A stretch of 64,000 bases of DNA. It comes from an uncultured Clostridia bacterium. GTDB taxonomy: Bacteria; Bacillota; Clostridia; Christensenellales; UBA3700. Where the stretch lies: contig CALGRX010000020.1 in assembly GCA_937880755.1 (NCBI GenBank), positions 62,001 through 126,000 on the forward strand, given 5' to 3'. The number at the start of each line of letters is the position of its first letter. The stretch's first letter is position 1. Below are positions 35,701-46,170 of the stretch, piece by piece. Both the position numbers and the translations under genes were made by a program. The notes beneath the pieces were generated by a model. That model searched no databases. It was not told the DNA's origin and saw only the letters and a list, made by a program, of their open reading frames with translations.

Positions 35701-36449
35701 TTGTACAAGTCGAGCGCCTTGAATAGATGCGGATTGTCCGACTTGATATCCACGTCGGTAATCTCGGTAGCAAAGGTGGTGTGACGGCAATGATCCGACC
35801 AATAGGTATCGATAACTTTGAGTTCAGTTTCGCTAGGGTCGCGCTTTTCGCCCGCAAAGTAATCTCTCACGAACTTGAGGTCGAGGACGCTCATGGCAAA
35901 GCCTTTTTCGGCGTGATACTCAGCGATTTGCTCGTCGCTCATAGCAATGAAGCCGTCTATAGTAGGCACGGTGAGTTGCAGGTTGACTTGACTGACTAGC
36001 GTATCAGGCAAAATCATATCACCCTCTCTCGCCTCTACCGGGTTGATGAGGTACTTCTTGATAGCGGTTATTTGGCTATCCGTGCACCCCTTGATAGCGT
36101 AGACTTTAGCGCACTTGATGAGCGGTCTTGTGCCCATAGACAACAACTGTACGCATTGCATAGCGCTATCTGCTCTTTGGTCGTACTGTCCCGGCAAATA
36201 CTCTACCACGAAGACGGTATAACCCGTCAAATCGGGGAGGGTTTCGTATAGATTGTCCACGGGAGCTTCGGAGAATATCGTACTCTTGGCACTCTCGTAG
36301 ACCGCGTCGTCGATATTTTCGATATCGTATCTAATCAATTCTCTCACGTCCTCGGCGTTGATACCCAGCACGTTTTTGACGTCGGCAAGCGTCTTTTTTG
36401 CCGAAACGTTGTAGTTTTGTTTTTTCTCTACGAAAATTCTTCTTACCAT
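32712..36449 (-). CDS. purL: Phosphoribosylformylglycinamidine synthase, fused PurL-PurQ
   Basis: 1245 residues. It converts FGAR and glutamine to FGAM in purine synthesis. An N-terminal PurS-like region, two AIRS-type synthase halves (with SDHCRHTTF near residue 215 and NETHNHPTEIEPFGGAATC near 318) and a C-terminal class I glutaminase are seen. The glutaminase has the nucleophile Cys in GICNGFQAL and the His/Glu in SHGEGRF. The single-chain arrangement explains the absence of purS and purQ. The start follows AAGGA closely. Confidence 0.96.
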   Translation of the reverse strand: MVRRIFVEKKQNYNVSAKKTLADVKNVLGINAEDVRELIRYDIENIDDAVYESAKSTIFSEAPVDNLYETLPDLTGYTVFVVEYLPGQYDQRADSAMQCVQLLSMGTRPLIKCAKVYAIKGCTDSQITAIKKYLINPVEAREGDMILPDTLVSQVNLQLTVPTIDGFIAMSDEQIAEYHAEKGFAMSVLDLKFVRDYFAGEKRDPSETELKVIDTYWSDHCRHTTFATEITDVDIKSDNPHLFKALDLYNDLYQEFNAKREDKYKCLMDIATIAVKKLKKEGKLDNLDVSDEINACSVEVDVDVDGKDEKWLIMFKNETHNHPTEIEPFGGAATCLGGAIRDPLSGRTYVYQAMRVTGAADPRKPIEETLKGKLPQRVITKTAAAGYSSYGNQIGLATGLVAEMYHPNYVAKRLETGYVIAGAPKENVVRRKPIEGDIIVLLGGETGRDGCGGATGSSKAHTEKSVEVCGAEVQKGNPPTERKIQRLFRNKDVARLIVKCNDFGAGGVSVAIGELADSLDIYLDKVPKKYEGLSGTELAISESQERMAVVLAKDTVEQFINYAKEENLNAVAVAEVTDNGRMRMFYAGNCIVDLKRSFLDTNGVKQTTKAVVKDNATDYMNKPDEESAKLFAKGDFAGVLYHELSRLNVCSTKGLGETFDSTIGAGSVLMPFGGKYQLTPAVAMAAKPPVNGKTDTATVSSYGCSPQLMSASPFVGSVYSIVLSLSKLVACGVRVDTVRLSLQEFFKRLGNDPERWGQPLSALLGALYAQIGLGVGAIGGKDSMSGTFENIDVPPTLISFAMGITKASKVISNTFAFDGKVKDIYHVSLPRDEYDMVDFDKTLKLYDAVNDAIVAGKIKACNVVEEGGVLASVYKACMGNKAGTDWEALTVDMLTPRFGDLVILAEDIDGLNGFDVDKVASLNGTYTCDLCGVEVKMDKAIEAFTGTLESVFPTTAPASGEANNLICVARKHERAPRNIVKPTVLIPVFPGTNCEYDTARAFERAGAKADIFIVKNQSSKDIEETAKALVKALDRAQILAFPGGFSGGDEPDGSGKFIATTFKNPAIAEAVMKLLYSRDGLALGICNGFQALIKLGLVPYGDIREQKADAPTLTFNNISRHVSTIVNVRVATNKSPWLNACRVDEVYKVAVSHGEGRFVSGQEELDKLVKAGQVATQYVDVFGNATMTSPYNPNGSMKAIEGIISPDGRVLGKMGHSERIDDNLYKNVEGNYDMKLFESGVEYFK

Positions 36450-36460
36450 TGTCCTTATCC

Positions 36461-37717
36461 TTATTTCTTTATTCCTATATCCGTGCGATAAAACATCTTG
36501 TCAAAGTGTACTTTTTTGACGTTGGCGTAAGCGATTTCTCTCGCCTTGTCCATATCATCGGCAAGGGCAGTCACGCCCAACACTCTACCGCCGTTGGTGA
36601 CGAGCACGCCGTCCTTCTTGGCAGTGCCCGCGTGGTATAAGATTACACCGTCGTCAAGTTTGTCTATAGTGATAGGCAATCCCTTGGCGTAGGCTTCGGG
36701 ATAACCACCGCTTGCGACTATGACGCATACGGCGGTCTTATCGTTCCATTTGATATCTATCTTGTCGAGCGTGCCGTCAATGCAAGCGTTGAATATATCG
36801 TATATATCGCTCTCCAGCTTAGGCAAAACGACTTGAGTCTCGGGATCGCCGAAGCGCGCGTTATACTCCAGCACCTTTACGCCGTCGCTCGTCAACATCA
36901 GTCCGCAGTATAGTACGCCTTTGAATGTTCTATCCTCGGCGTTCATAGCCTTGACGGTTGGCACGATAATGGTGTCGTACACCTCTTGTGCCATTTCGGG
37001 GGTATATATTTTAGACGGAGCAAAAGTGCCCATACCGCCCGTATTGAGTCCCTCGTCGTTGTCGTGCGCCCTCTTGTGGTCTTGCGAAGACACCATAGGC
37101 ACGACTGTCTTACCGTCGCAGAAGCATAGCACCGACACCTCTTTGCCTACCATAAATTCTTCTATTACGACCTTCTTACCCGCATCCTTAAACTTGCCGT
37201 CAATCATCATTTCTTTGACGGCGTCTATGCCCTCTTGCTTGTCGTTGCATATAATTACGCCTTTGCCAAGAGCAAGTCCGTCGGCTTTGACGACGAGCGG
37301 ATATGTGGCGTTGCTCACGTACTCAATCGCTCCGTCGCAATCGTCGAATTCTACGTAGTCGGCGGTCGGAATACCGTATTTTTTCATTAGGTTTTTGCTA
37401 AAAGCCTTGCTTGCCTCGATTATAGCCGCGTTTTTCTTAGGACCAAAGGCGCGCATACCGTTGCTCTCTAGCAAGTCAACGAGACCTCCTGCGAGAGGAT
37501 CGTCGGGCGCAACCACCGTCAAATCGATATCCTTATGTTCTTTGACAAACTTAATTATATTGTCAAAGTCCATCACGCCGATATTGTGACACTCGGCTAT
37601 TTCTGCAATGCCCGCATTGCCGGGCAAGCAATAAATTTTGTCTACTTTCGGGCTCTTGGCGAGTGCAATACAAATTGCGTGTTCTCTGCCACCGCTTCCA
37701 ATAACGAGTACACTCAT
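36461..37717 (-). CDS. purD: Phosphoribosylamine-glycine ligase
   Basis: 418 residues of the ATP-grasp superfamily, making GAR from phosphoribosylamine, glycine and ATP. N-terminal VLVIGSGGREHAI, the VVKADGLALGKGV ATP-grasp motif, and EYNARFGDPETQ near the metal site are visible. AAGGAG precedes the ATG. It is preceded by purH (9-nt gap). Confidence 0.97.
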   Translation of the reverse strand: MSVLVIGSGGREHAICIALAKSPKVDKIYCLPGNAGIAEIAECHNIGVMDFDNIIKFVKEHKDIDLTVVAPDDPLAGGLVDLLESNGMRAFGPKKNAAIIEASKAFSKNLMKKYGIPTADYVEFDDCDGAIEYVSNATYPLVVKADGLALGKGVIICNDKQEGIDAVKEMMIDGKFKDAGKKVVIEEFMVGKEVSVLCFCDGKTVVPMVSSQDHKRAHDNDEGLNTGGMGTFAPSKIYTPEMAQEVYDTIIVPTVKAMNAEDRTFKGVLYCGLMLTSDGVKVLEYNARFGDPETQVVLPKLESDIYDIFNACIDGTLDKIDIKWNDKTAVCVIVASGGYPEAYAKGLPITIDKLDDGVILYHAGTAKKDGVLVTNGGRVLGVTALADDMDKAREIAYANVKKVHFDKMFYRTDIGIKK

Positions 37718-37726
37718 ATTCTCTCC

Positions 37727-39265
37727 TTAGTGTTTGAAGTGTCTATCACCTGTAAATACCATTGCAATGCCGTATCTGTTGCAAGCGTCAATACTGAGTT
37801 GGTCGTTTCTACTTCCGCCGGGTTGCATAATAGCGGCGATTTTGCCTTGGTGAGCCGCCTCTACGCAGTCGTCGAACGGGAAGAAAGCGTCGGATGCAAG
37901 CACAGCTCCCTCGGTTGAGGTCAAAGAATGCTCGATAGCTTGCTTGGTAGCTCTAATTCTATTGACTTGCCCTCCGCCAATACCTAGGATAGTCTTGTCC
38001 TTAGCCACCACGATAGCGTTGGACTTGGTGTGCTTGACCACCTTCATTGCGAATATCAAATCTTCCATTTGCTCTTTGGTGACTTTCTTTTCGGTGACGT
38101 CCACGACCTTATCCATATCCACGACCATTTTGTCGTACTCTTGCACGAGCAGTCCTCCAAGCACCTTTTTCATATCGTAGCAGCCTTGAGGTATTGGGCT
38201 TGCGATGCCGTCGAGTTTGAGCAGTCTGATATTAGGCTTTTGGGTGAGGATAGCGAGAGCGTCCTCATCGAAGTCGGGAGCGACTACTATCTCGATAAAG
38301 ATTTTATGTATTTGCTCGGCAGTCGCCTTGTCGATAGTTCTATTGGCAGCCACTATTCCGCCGAATATAGAAGTAGGATCTGCCGCGTTGGCTTTGTAGA
38401 AAGCCTCGGAGATAGTATCGGCGGTAGCCACTCCGCAAGGGTTGGCGTGCTTTACGGCAACTATAGTAGGCTCGTCGAATTCTCTAAGCAAGTCGAGTGC
38501 GCCGTTGGTGTCGTTGATATTGTTGTAGCTCAGCTCTTTGCCGTGCAGTTGAACGGCAGTTGCAAGCGAGCCTTTGACGTCGAAGGCTTCCTTGTAGAAT
38601 ACGGCGTTTTGGTGAGGATTTTCGCCGTAACGCATATCTTGCGCCTTGTCAAAAGCCATAGTAAATTGGTCTGGGAATTCGATACCTAGTTTGCTTCTTA
38701 GATAGTTGGCAATGAGGGTATCGTAGTAAGAGGTATGTTGATATACCTTATACATAAGGTAGAATTTGGTTTCTCTCTTTATCTCGCCCTCTTCGAGTTC
38801 CGTCAAAACCTTGGCATAGTCGGCAGGATCGACCACGACGGCAACGTCTTGGTAATTTTTAGCCGCGCTTCTGAGCATCGTAGGTCCGCCGATGTCGATA
38901 TTTTCGATAGCGGTCTGCAAGTCCACGTTTGGCTTGGACACGGTAGCTTTGAAAGGATAAAGATTTACCACCACTATATCTATGGTATTGATATTCATCT
39001 TTTCAAGAAAAGCCATATGCTCGGCGTTATCTCTCATAGCCAAAAGGCCTGCGTGCACGTTAGGGTGCAAGGTCTTTACTCTGCCGTCGAGGCACTCGGG
39101 GAAGCCCGTAATCGAACTGATATCGATTGCGTCAAGTCCCGCATCTTTGAGGACTTTGAGCGTTCCGCCCGTAGAGATAATCTCATAACCAAATCCAACT
39201 AGACGAGAGGCAAAGTCAACGATGCCACTCTTGTCAGATACACTTATCAATGCTCTTTTTTTCAT
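37727..39265 (-). CDS. purH: Bifunctional AICAR transformylase / IMP cyclohydrolase
   Basis: 512 residues. The last two steps to IMP. The N-terminal MGS-like IMP cyclohydrolase shows [16 protein letters not shown] and [14 protein letters not shown]. The C-terminal transformylase has [23 protein letters not shown] and the terminal [15 protein letters not shown] precedes the ATG. Confidence 0.97.
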   Translation of the reverse strand: MKKRALISVSDKSGIVDFASRLVGFGYEIISTGGTLKVLKDAGLDAIDISSITGFPECLDGRVKTLHPNVHAGLLAMRDNAEHMAFLEKMNINTIDIVVVNLYPFKATVSKPNVDLQTAIENIDIGGPTMLRSAAKNYQDVAVVVDPADYAKVLTELEEGEIKRETKFYLMYKVYQHTSYYDTLIANYLRSKLGIEFPDQFTMAFDKAQDMRYGENPHQNAVFYKEAFDVKGSLATAVQLHGKELSYNNINDTNGALDLLREFDEPTIVAVKHANPCGVATADTISEAFYKANAADPTSIFGGIVAANRTIDKATAEQIHKIFIEIVVAPDFDEDALAILTQKPNIRLLKLDGIASPIPQGCYDMKKVLGGLLVQEYDKMVVDMDKVVDVTEKKVTKEQMEDLIFAMKVVKHTKSNAIVVAKDKTILGIGGGQVNRIRATKQAIEHSLTSTEGAVLASDAFFPFDDCVEAAHQGKIAAIMQPGGSRNDQLSIDACNRYGIAMVFTGDRHFKH

Positions 39266-39289
39266 TTTATTTCTCCTTATACGTATTGA

Positions 39290-39868
39290 TTATTTACACA
39301 ATTTTGCCACGACCGACGGCAAAAGGATATGTTCTTGAATTAGCACTCTCTCTTGCAAGGTTTGAGGAGTGTCGCCCTCTAAGACGGGCACTTTGACTTG
39401 AGCGATTATCTCGCCCGTATCAGCGCCCTCGTCCACGAAGTGTACCGTTGCACCGCTTTCCTTTTCGCCCGCTGCTATCACGGCTGTATGCACCTTGAGT
39501 CCGTACATACCCTTTCCGCAAAACTTAGGAATGAGTGACGGGTGAATATTGATAATCTTGCCTCTATACTTGTCCACGAGGCTTGGGGTGACTATCGCAA
39601 GATAACCGGCAAGCACCACCAACTCTACGTCCTTTTGGACTAGATAATCAATGATAGCTCTATCTCTGTCCTCGGCGTCCTTGTAGTCAGCTAGCCTAAA
39701 GACTCTACTCTCGATGCCGTGTTTCTTAGCTCTATCCAGCGCGCCTATGCCGTCCTTGTTGGTTACCACGGCTACGACCTTGCCGTCTATAAGACCGCTC
39801 TCGCAACCGTCCACCACAGACTGCATATCACTACCGCCACCCGAAGCGAATATCGCTATTCTCTTCAT
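39290..39868 (-). CDS. purN: Phosphoribosylglycinamide formyltransferase
   Basis: 192 residues. It transfers formyl from 10-formyl-THF to [18 protein letters not shown] at the start binds phosphate; the catalytic Asn-His-Asp set is in [14 protein letters not shown] and [11 protein letters not shown]. It overlaps purM by 4 nt (ATGA). Confidence 0.96.
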   Translation of the reverse strand: MKRIAIFASGGGSDMQSVVDGCESGLIDGKVVAVVTNKDGIGALDRAKKHGIESRVFRLADYKDAEDRDRAIIDYLVQKDVELVVLAGYLAIVTPSLVDKYRGKIINIHPSLIPKFCGKGMYGLKVHTAVIAAGEKESGATVHFVDEGADTGEIIAQVKVPVLEGDTPQTLQERVLIQEHILLPSVVAKLCK

Positions 39869-40881
39869 AGTTCTACGCCCTCTTTGTCCGTAACTTCGCC
39901 AATGATATAAGCCTTTTCGCCCATAGCGTTGAGTTCGTCGGTGACGGCGTTTGCGATTTGAGGGTCAACGGCAAGCACCATTCCTATACCCATATTGAAG
40001 GTGTTGCACATTTTGGTGTCGTCGATGCCTGCAATCTCTTGCAATGCCTTGAATAGTTTAGGCAGCGGATAACTGCTTCTATCGATATGCACGCCCATGC
40101 CCTTAGGAATGATACGAGGCACGTTTTCAATAAAACCGCCGCCCGTGATATGCGCAATGCCCTTAATCTCGAATTTTTCTATAATGCTAAGAATTGTCTT
40201 GACGTAAATTCTCGTAGGAGTCAACACCACTTCGGCAGGGGTGCAACCGAGCGTCTCGTTGTACTTGTTGAGGCTCTCCTTGTCCTCGCCGAAGAGCTTT
40301 CTGACTAGAGAATAACCGTTGGAGTGGATACCGCTACTTGCTAAGCCTATGAGCTTGTCGCCCACCTTGATGTTTTTGCCGTTGATAATCTTCTTTTTGT
40401 TGACGATACCTACAGCAAAGCCCGCAATGTCGTATTCGTCCTTGGCATAGAATCCCGGCATCTCGGCAGTCTCACCGCCGATGAGCGCGCAACCCGATTG
40501 GCAACAACCCTCGGCCACGCCTTTGACGATAGTAGCCACCTTGTTAGGCTCCAACTTAGATAGAGCGATATAGTCTAAGAACAACAGTGGTTTTGCGCCT
40601 TGGCAAACGATATCGTTGACGCACATAGCCACGGCGTCTATACCGATTGTGTCGTGCTTGTCCAATACGAAAGCGTATTTGAGTTTCGTACCCACGCCGT
40701 CGGTACCCGCTACCAAGCAATCTCCGTCCTCTCTGTCGTCTAGCGCATAAAAGCCTCCGAAACTGCCGAGATCTCCCAACACGTTGCCGTTGTACGTCTT
40801 TTTTACGTACTGTTTCATCAGTTTTACCGCCTCGTAACCTGCCTCTACGTCCACGCCTGCGGACTTGTAATCAATAGCCAT
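39865..40881 (-). CDS. purM: Phosphoribosylformylglycinamidine cyclo-ligase (AIR synthetase)
   Basis: 338 residues. It closes the imidazole ring (FGAM to AIR). Motifs are [35 protein letters not shown] and [19 protein letters not shown] precedes the ATG at 40881; eight extra upstream codons are rejected. Second gene of the purine operon, 98 nt after purE. Confidence 0.97.
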   Translation of the reverse strand: MAIDYKSAGVDVEAGYEAVKLMKQYVKKTYNGNVLGDLGSFGGFYALDDREDGDCLVAGTDGVGTKLKYAFVLDKHDTIGIDAVAMCVNDIVCQGAKPLLFLDYIALSKLEPNKVATIVKGVAEGCCQSGCALIGGETAEMPGFYAKDEYDIAGFAVGIVNKKKIINGKNIKVGDKLIGLASSGIHSNGYSLVRKLFGEDKESLNKYNETLGCTPAEVVLTPTRIYVKTILSIIEKFEIKGIAHITGGGFIENVPRIIPKGMGVHIDRSSYPLPKLFKALQEIAGIDDTKMCNTFNMGIGMVLAVDPQIANAVTDELNAMGEKAYIIGEVTDKEGVEL

Positions 40882-40979
40882 TTTGTCCTCCTTGAATAAA
40901 TGCAATATGGGCTTGCTTCCAAACCCATACGAATATAATAATTTTTAATACTTTCTCTTCATACCAACACCCGCCACGA

Positions 40980-41468
40980 TTATACGAGTTGTTGCAGTTT
41001 GGCGTCGTCGCCGTTGATTTTGTCCGCCATATCTTGCTTGTACTTTTTCATTTTTTCGCCAAGCTCGGGATATTTGATAGACAGCATTTGTATAGCGAGC
41101 AGTCCAGCGTTGAGTCCGCCGTTGATAGCCACGCAAGCCACGGGAATACCCGACGGCATTTGCACCATAGATAGTAGACTGTCCAATCCGTCCATAGTGG
41201 AACTCTTGACGGGTAGTCCTATGATTGGTAGCGACGTATATGCGGCAATCACTCCGCCGAGGTGAGCCGCTTTGCCCGCAGCGCAAATAATCACTTCGAT
41301 ACCGTTAGCCTCGGCATTGCAAGCGTACTCGTGAGCCTCGTTGGGAGTGCGGTGCGCAGAAATAACTCTGGCGTCGACTTCCACGCCGAATTTCTTGAGT
41401 ATTTCGATTGCAGGTTTTACTACGTCAAGGTCGCTGAGGCTACCCATAACAACGCCAACTTTAGCCAT
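40980..41468 (-). CDS. purE: N5-carboxyaminoimidazole ribonucleotide mutase
   Basis: 162 residues. Class I PurE converts N5-CAIR to CAIR. VGVVMGSLSDLDV, ISAHRTP (catalytic His) and CAAGKAAHLGGV are visible, with VKSSTMDGLDSLLS following. purK, normally paired with class I PurE, is not in this window. First gene of the operon; AGGAG precedes the ATG. Confidence 0.96.
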   Translation of the reverse strand: MAKVGVVMGSLSDLDVVKPAIEILKKFGVEVDARVISAHRTPNEAHEYACNAEANGIEVIICAAGKAAHLGGVIAAYTSLPIIGLPVKSSTMDGLDSLLSMVQMPSGIPVACVAINGGLNAGLLAIQMLSIKYPELGEKMKKYKQDMADKINGDDAKLQQLV

Positions 41469-41530
41469 ATTTTTCTCCTAAAAGTTTGTCAAAATAAATT
41501 AGAAAAAAGATAAATAATCTTACTGCCCAT

Positions 41531-41560
41531 ATACTACCATATTTCGATACTTTTTTGCAA
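41531..41560 (-). promoter_or_regulatory. Promoter of the purine operon
   Basis: TTGCAA, 18-nt spacer, TAGTAT on the minus strand. No purine (guanine) riboswitch and no PurBox pair were recognised in the leader. Confidence 0.5.
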
Positions 41561-41662
41561 GGAAAAAGCCCCAAATTAAAATATTTATTTACAAAATACA
41601 CAATTTGCATAATTTTGTCGATTTTTGTGTTTTTTAACGGATTTTTTTGCGATTTTGGGCAG

Positions 41663-41793
41663 TTATCCACAGCATTATCCACATTTGACCTCAGTTATCC
41701 ACATTCCGAAAAGTCGATTTTTTATCCACCTTTGCCGACAAGTATCGGTTTTTTGCCAAAATTATCAAACTAAATATATCCGACTTATCCACA
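41663..41793 (+). promoter_or_regulatory. Cluster of five DnaA boxes
   Basis: TTATCCACA occurs at 41663-41671, 41675-41683, 41695-41703 and 41785-41793, and TTATCCACC at 41722-41730, all in the same orientation. About 200 bp of very AT-rich DNA lies on the purE side. This is the high-affinity DnaA consensus. The rest of the spacer (41794-41983) shows nothing recognisable. No dnaA or dnaN is near, and gene direction does not switch, so I do not call it the chromosome origin. Confidence 0.7.
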
Positions 41794-41983
41794 TACAATT
41801 TTAGCTAATTTTATGCAGTTTTCACCCCTATTTCTATCCCAAATCTATCGCAATTTGTACGTATTTTCTTTCAATACAACTACTCACTTAAACGTCATTC
41901 AATACTTGCGTAGCTCTAAGAGCAATTTATGTCGCATTTACTCTACTCGCGACAATCTTTTTCTCCACACTACCCCAACTCTT

Positions 41984-44530
41984 TCATTGCAAAATAAATG
42001 CCAACACGGTTTGGCTTTTTGTATCGTTATTTATCTTATCGGCAAGTCCACCTTCTTTGGCTCTCCACAAAGACAATACCTTGCCTGCTTTATCATCAAA
42101 GTGGTGCTTGATTTCGCCCAATACTCTATCGGAGATTTTGACCTTGTGGAAGTATTGCTTGAGTGTCTTGATTACCTCTCTTGCCTCGTCCACCTCGACG
42201 TCACCGCTCAAAGCCTCATATATATCTTCTACGACAGTATGGTTGATTACGTAGTCGGCTATCTCCACGCCTACGCCAATATACTCGCCCTTGTTCGCCT
42301 TGTTTAAGCCTTTCCACAGTCGGTCTATCAATTCGTTTGTTCCCTTGACAGTTCCTACCATACCTTTTTCCTCGAAGATAAGCCTCTCTTCTATATCGGC
42401 TATTATCTTCTTGGCTTCGGCTTTGGTGAATATCTTGTCGGTGGTAAGGTTACCCTTTGCCTTGATTATATCCCCCTCATTGCTTGGTGCAGGCGACTTG
42501 CGAGAGAGTTTTATATCGTTAGGATTTTTTGAAACAAAATCTTGACTTTTTATATCTATCTTACGTATAATAGTATTAGAAGCCAAGTTTATTATAACGT
42601 CGGACAATTGGAGTCCGGGGTTCACTGATACTCTTTGGCTTCTTTTTTTATCCCAAAAAAGTATTTTATCATTATCAATGAATTTTTTTATATAACTATA
42701 AAAATTATCTTTTCCATATGCGCTTGTCATTACATTGGCTTGAATGATAATATTCTCCAATCTTCCTATGCCGTTAACTTTAATCGCTACAATAATTGGT
42801 TTATTTTTCTTATCAACAGCTTGCGTTATTAAAACTACGCTATCATCTCTTGTTAGACTCTCGGCTATCAATGCAGGTTTTTCAATAAGTTTTGGTAGTT
42901 GTTTTATTATGTCTATACCTAACCCGTGATAGTTTAGACCTTTCTTACCACTCTCATTTACTGTTGTATCCAAATGTCGTGCAGTCATCAAAATAGGAAG
43001 TTTTGGCAAACCAACGTCTTGCAATATTTGTGGTGTGTCCATAATTTTGAGATGTGTTGACGTAGTATCTTTTCCGCCCAATATGTCGTCTACTTGCTCG
43101 GCAAATGGCTTGATAGAGTACCTTATATCTTGGTCGCTCGTTGGGTTGAGATTGGTTGTAAGTTTTATTTGATTCGGCTCAAAAGCCACAACCATTTTAC
43201 TTGTACCATCATCAATTATAATACTGTCAGCCTCTAACGCATCATAATCGTCCAAAATAGCTCCTTGAAAAGCGTCCCAAAATCCTATACTATCATCATC
43301 GGTTAGAGCTTTTGCAGGATATCCGTTCTTTTTCAAATATTCTTTATTTATAATAAGTGGTTTTTCCCCTAAAATATAGCAAGGAAGAACTCTACCTTTT
43401 TTGCTACTAAATTCTGAGGTGGAATAATCTTCTGCTATGCTCTTTCTATCAATAAAGAAGAAACCTCTATCGTCAAAAGAAAAGCGTGAGCCTATAAACT
43501 CTTTACTAAATTTATAGAACTCATTTTTAGGAGTTCCGTGATAAACCACGAGCAAATTGCCTTGCTCGTCTCTTACCTTACTATCTCTAAAATATTCCGC
43601 TTGTTGTTGGCTTAATTCTTTGCCTTGACTGTCTTTGAGGGAATAGTTCTTTTTCTTCGTTCCGTCCGGATATGTTACTATTTGTCTTCCGTCATCGTTG
43701 AAGTGGTAGTCTACTGCTCGCTTATTTCCGTTGCCTTTTTGAGAATGTCCGATTCCGTCGCTTTCGGATTCTCCAAGAGGTATTCCGCCATTGTAGCTAT
43801 CTGCTCGTCCTTCGGAATCAAGAGCATTATTGCGACGATTGCGTCTTGCTTGACTTTTAAGAACTTCAAGCACTCGATTAAGTTCGCTTGTGCTTCCAAT
43901 AATTGATTCGCCATTGTTTTCTCCTATTTTCGCTTCAATAGAAGCGATATATTCTTGATTTGCGTCCGTGATTTTGATTTGCTTCAAAACTCCGAAGTTG
44001 CCAAGGGCAAAGTTTTCGTACACATAGAAGTAGTTAGCGCTTCTTGCTGCGCCATACCTCGGAAGTTCTTCCTCACGAGCCCTATATCTCGAATTATCTT
44101 CCATAATACGGCTACTAATAATTGCGTACTCTTGCTTCGGAATTTGCTTATATATTTCTTTTTTATTATACTGCAAAGCAAGCGTTTGGTCAACACCAAC
44201 CTCGGCATTTTGCTCGTCTACTTGGACTTGTTTGTTGTCTTCTCTACCTTGCTCTATTATTTGGATGAGGTTTTGTCTTCCGTGGTCGTATGCACTGCGC
44301 AAGTACATATTTTCCGCCAAAGTAAGCACCTTATACTCGGCTCTTTTCTCACCGCTCATCTTGAAGAGTTTAATAAGGTTTTGTATCTTCTTGACAATGC
44401 GCATAGCAATATTAGGTTGTTCCGCTACAACCTTGTCTATAAACTGCTCGTTGCCTATCAATTCTTCCGTCAACAGTGCCGTAAGTTCGCTATCTATCGT
44501 CTTTTGGTCGCTACCTTGGTATCTCTCCAA
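41984..44530 (-). CDS. N-terminally truncated polyvalent protein with ADP-ribosyltransferase-like and MuF-C-like domains
   Basis: 848 codons open from a TTG. The first 50 residues resemble the end of a zincin-like region of phage/ICE polyvalent proteins. About 300-475 looks like the ART-PolyVal domain: VYHGT near 330, GFFFIDRKSIAEDY, VAFEPNQIK, and the DIRYS end. About 475-615 resembles the MuF C-terminal toxin-type domain (LPILMTARHLDTTVN, YHGLGIDIIKQLP). The rest is helical. There is no ATG start, no ribosome site and no promoter; the in-frame stop upstream lies within the gdhA terminator. It is most likely a stranded fragment of a mobile-element gene. Gene assignment is by pattern only. 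Confidence 0.6.
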   Translation of the reverse strand: MERYQGSDQKTIDSELTALLTEELIGNEQFIDKVVAEQPNIAMRIVKKIQNLIKLFKMSGEKRAEYKVLTLAENMYLRSAYDHGRQNLIQIIEQGREDNKQVQVDEQNAEVGVDQTLALQYNKKEIYKQIPKQEYAIISSRIMEDNSRYRAREEELPRYGAARSANYFYVYENFALGNFGVLKQIKITDANQEYIASIEAKIGENNGESIIGSTSELNRVLEVLKSQARRNRRNNALDSEGRADSYNGGIPLGESESDGIGHSQKGNGNKRAVDYHFNDDGRQIVTYPDGTKKKNYSLKDSQGKELSQQQAEYFRDSKVRDEQGNLLVVYHGTPKNEFYKFSKEFIGSRFSFDDRGFFFIDRKSIAEDYSTSEFSSKKGRVLPCYILGEKPLIINKEYLKKNGYPAKALTDDDSIGFWDAFQGAILDDYDALEADSIIIDDGTSKMVVAFEPNQIKLTTNLNPTSDQDIRYSIKPFAEQVDDILGGKDTTSTHLKIMDTPQILQDVGLPKLPILMTARHLDTTVNESGKKGLNYHGLGIDIIKQLPKLIEKPALIAESLTRDDSVVLITQAVDKKNKPIIVAIKVNGIGRLENIIIQANVMTSAYGKDNFYSYIKKFIDNDKILFWDKKRSQRVSVNPGLQLSDVIINLASNTIIRKIDIKSQDFVSKNPNDIKLSRKSPAPSNEGDIIKAKGNLTTDKIFTKAEAKKIIADIEERLIFEEKGMVGTVKGTNELIDRLWKGLNKANKGEYIGVGVEIADYVINHTVVEDIYEALSGDVEVDEAREVIKTLKQYFHKVKISDRVLGEIKHHFDDKAGKVLSLWRAKEGGLADKINNDTKSQTVLAFILQ

Positions 44531-44584
44531 TATCTCTTGTTGACGAGCATTGAGTATTCCTTTTCCCTCGGCTATCTTGCGTAC

Positions 44585-44612
44585 AAAAAAGGTCGGTATA
44601 TTTCAACCGACC
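44585..44612 (-). terminator. Terminator of gdhA
   Basis: GGTCGGT and ACCGACC (7 bp) around an 8-nt loop, then six T on the minus strand, 22 nt after the gdhA stop. Confidence 0.88.
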
Positions 44613-44634
44613 GATTTTATTTGATTTTGGTGGA

Positions 44635-46077
<1,443 letters not shown>

Positions 46078-46112
46078 TTACAAATAACGTAGTATAACAT
46101 TGCATTATGCTA

Positions 46113-46141
46113 TTGACTATCGCCCATTTTATGGTTATAAT
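46113..46141 (+). promoter_or_regulatory. Promoter of the WYL regulator gene
   Basis: TTGACT, 17-nt spacer, TATAAT. Confidence 0.7.
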
Positions 46142-46170
46142 ATATACAAATAAGTGATACAAGGTGTCAA

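Noticed and set aside
41469..41662. Purine riboswitch in the purE leader
   Set aside because: None of the conserved J-region or loop blocks of the guanine/adenine aptamer can be found on the minus strand.
41469..41983. Chromosome origin oriC at the DnaA-box cluster
   Set aside because: Boxes and AT-rich DNA fit, but there is no dnaA/dnaN/rpmH context and gene direction does not change across the site; kept as a DnaA-box cluster only.
41984..44530. Prophage or integrative element
   Set aside because: No integrase, terminase, capsid, relaxase or attachment repeats nearby; only this single fragment is foreign-looking.
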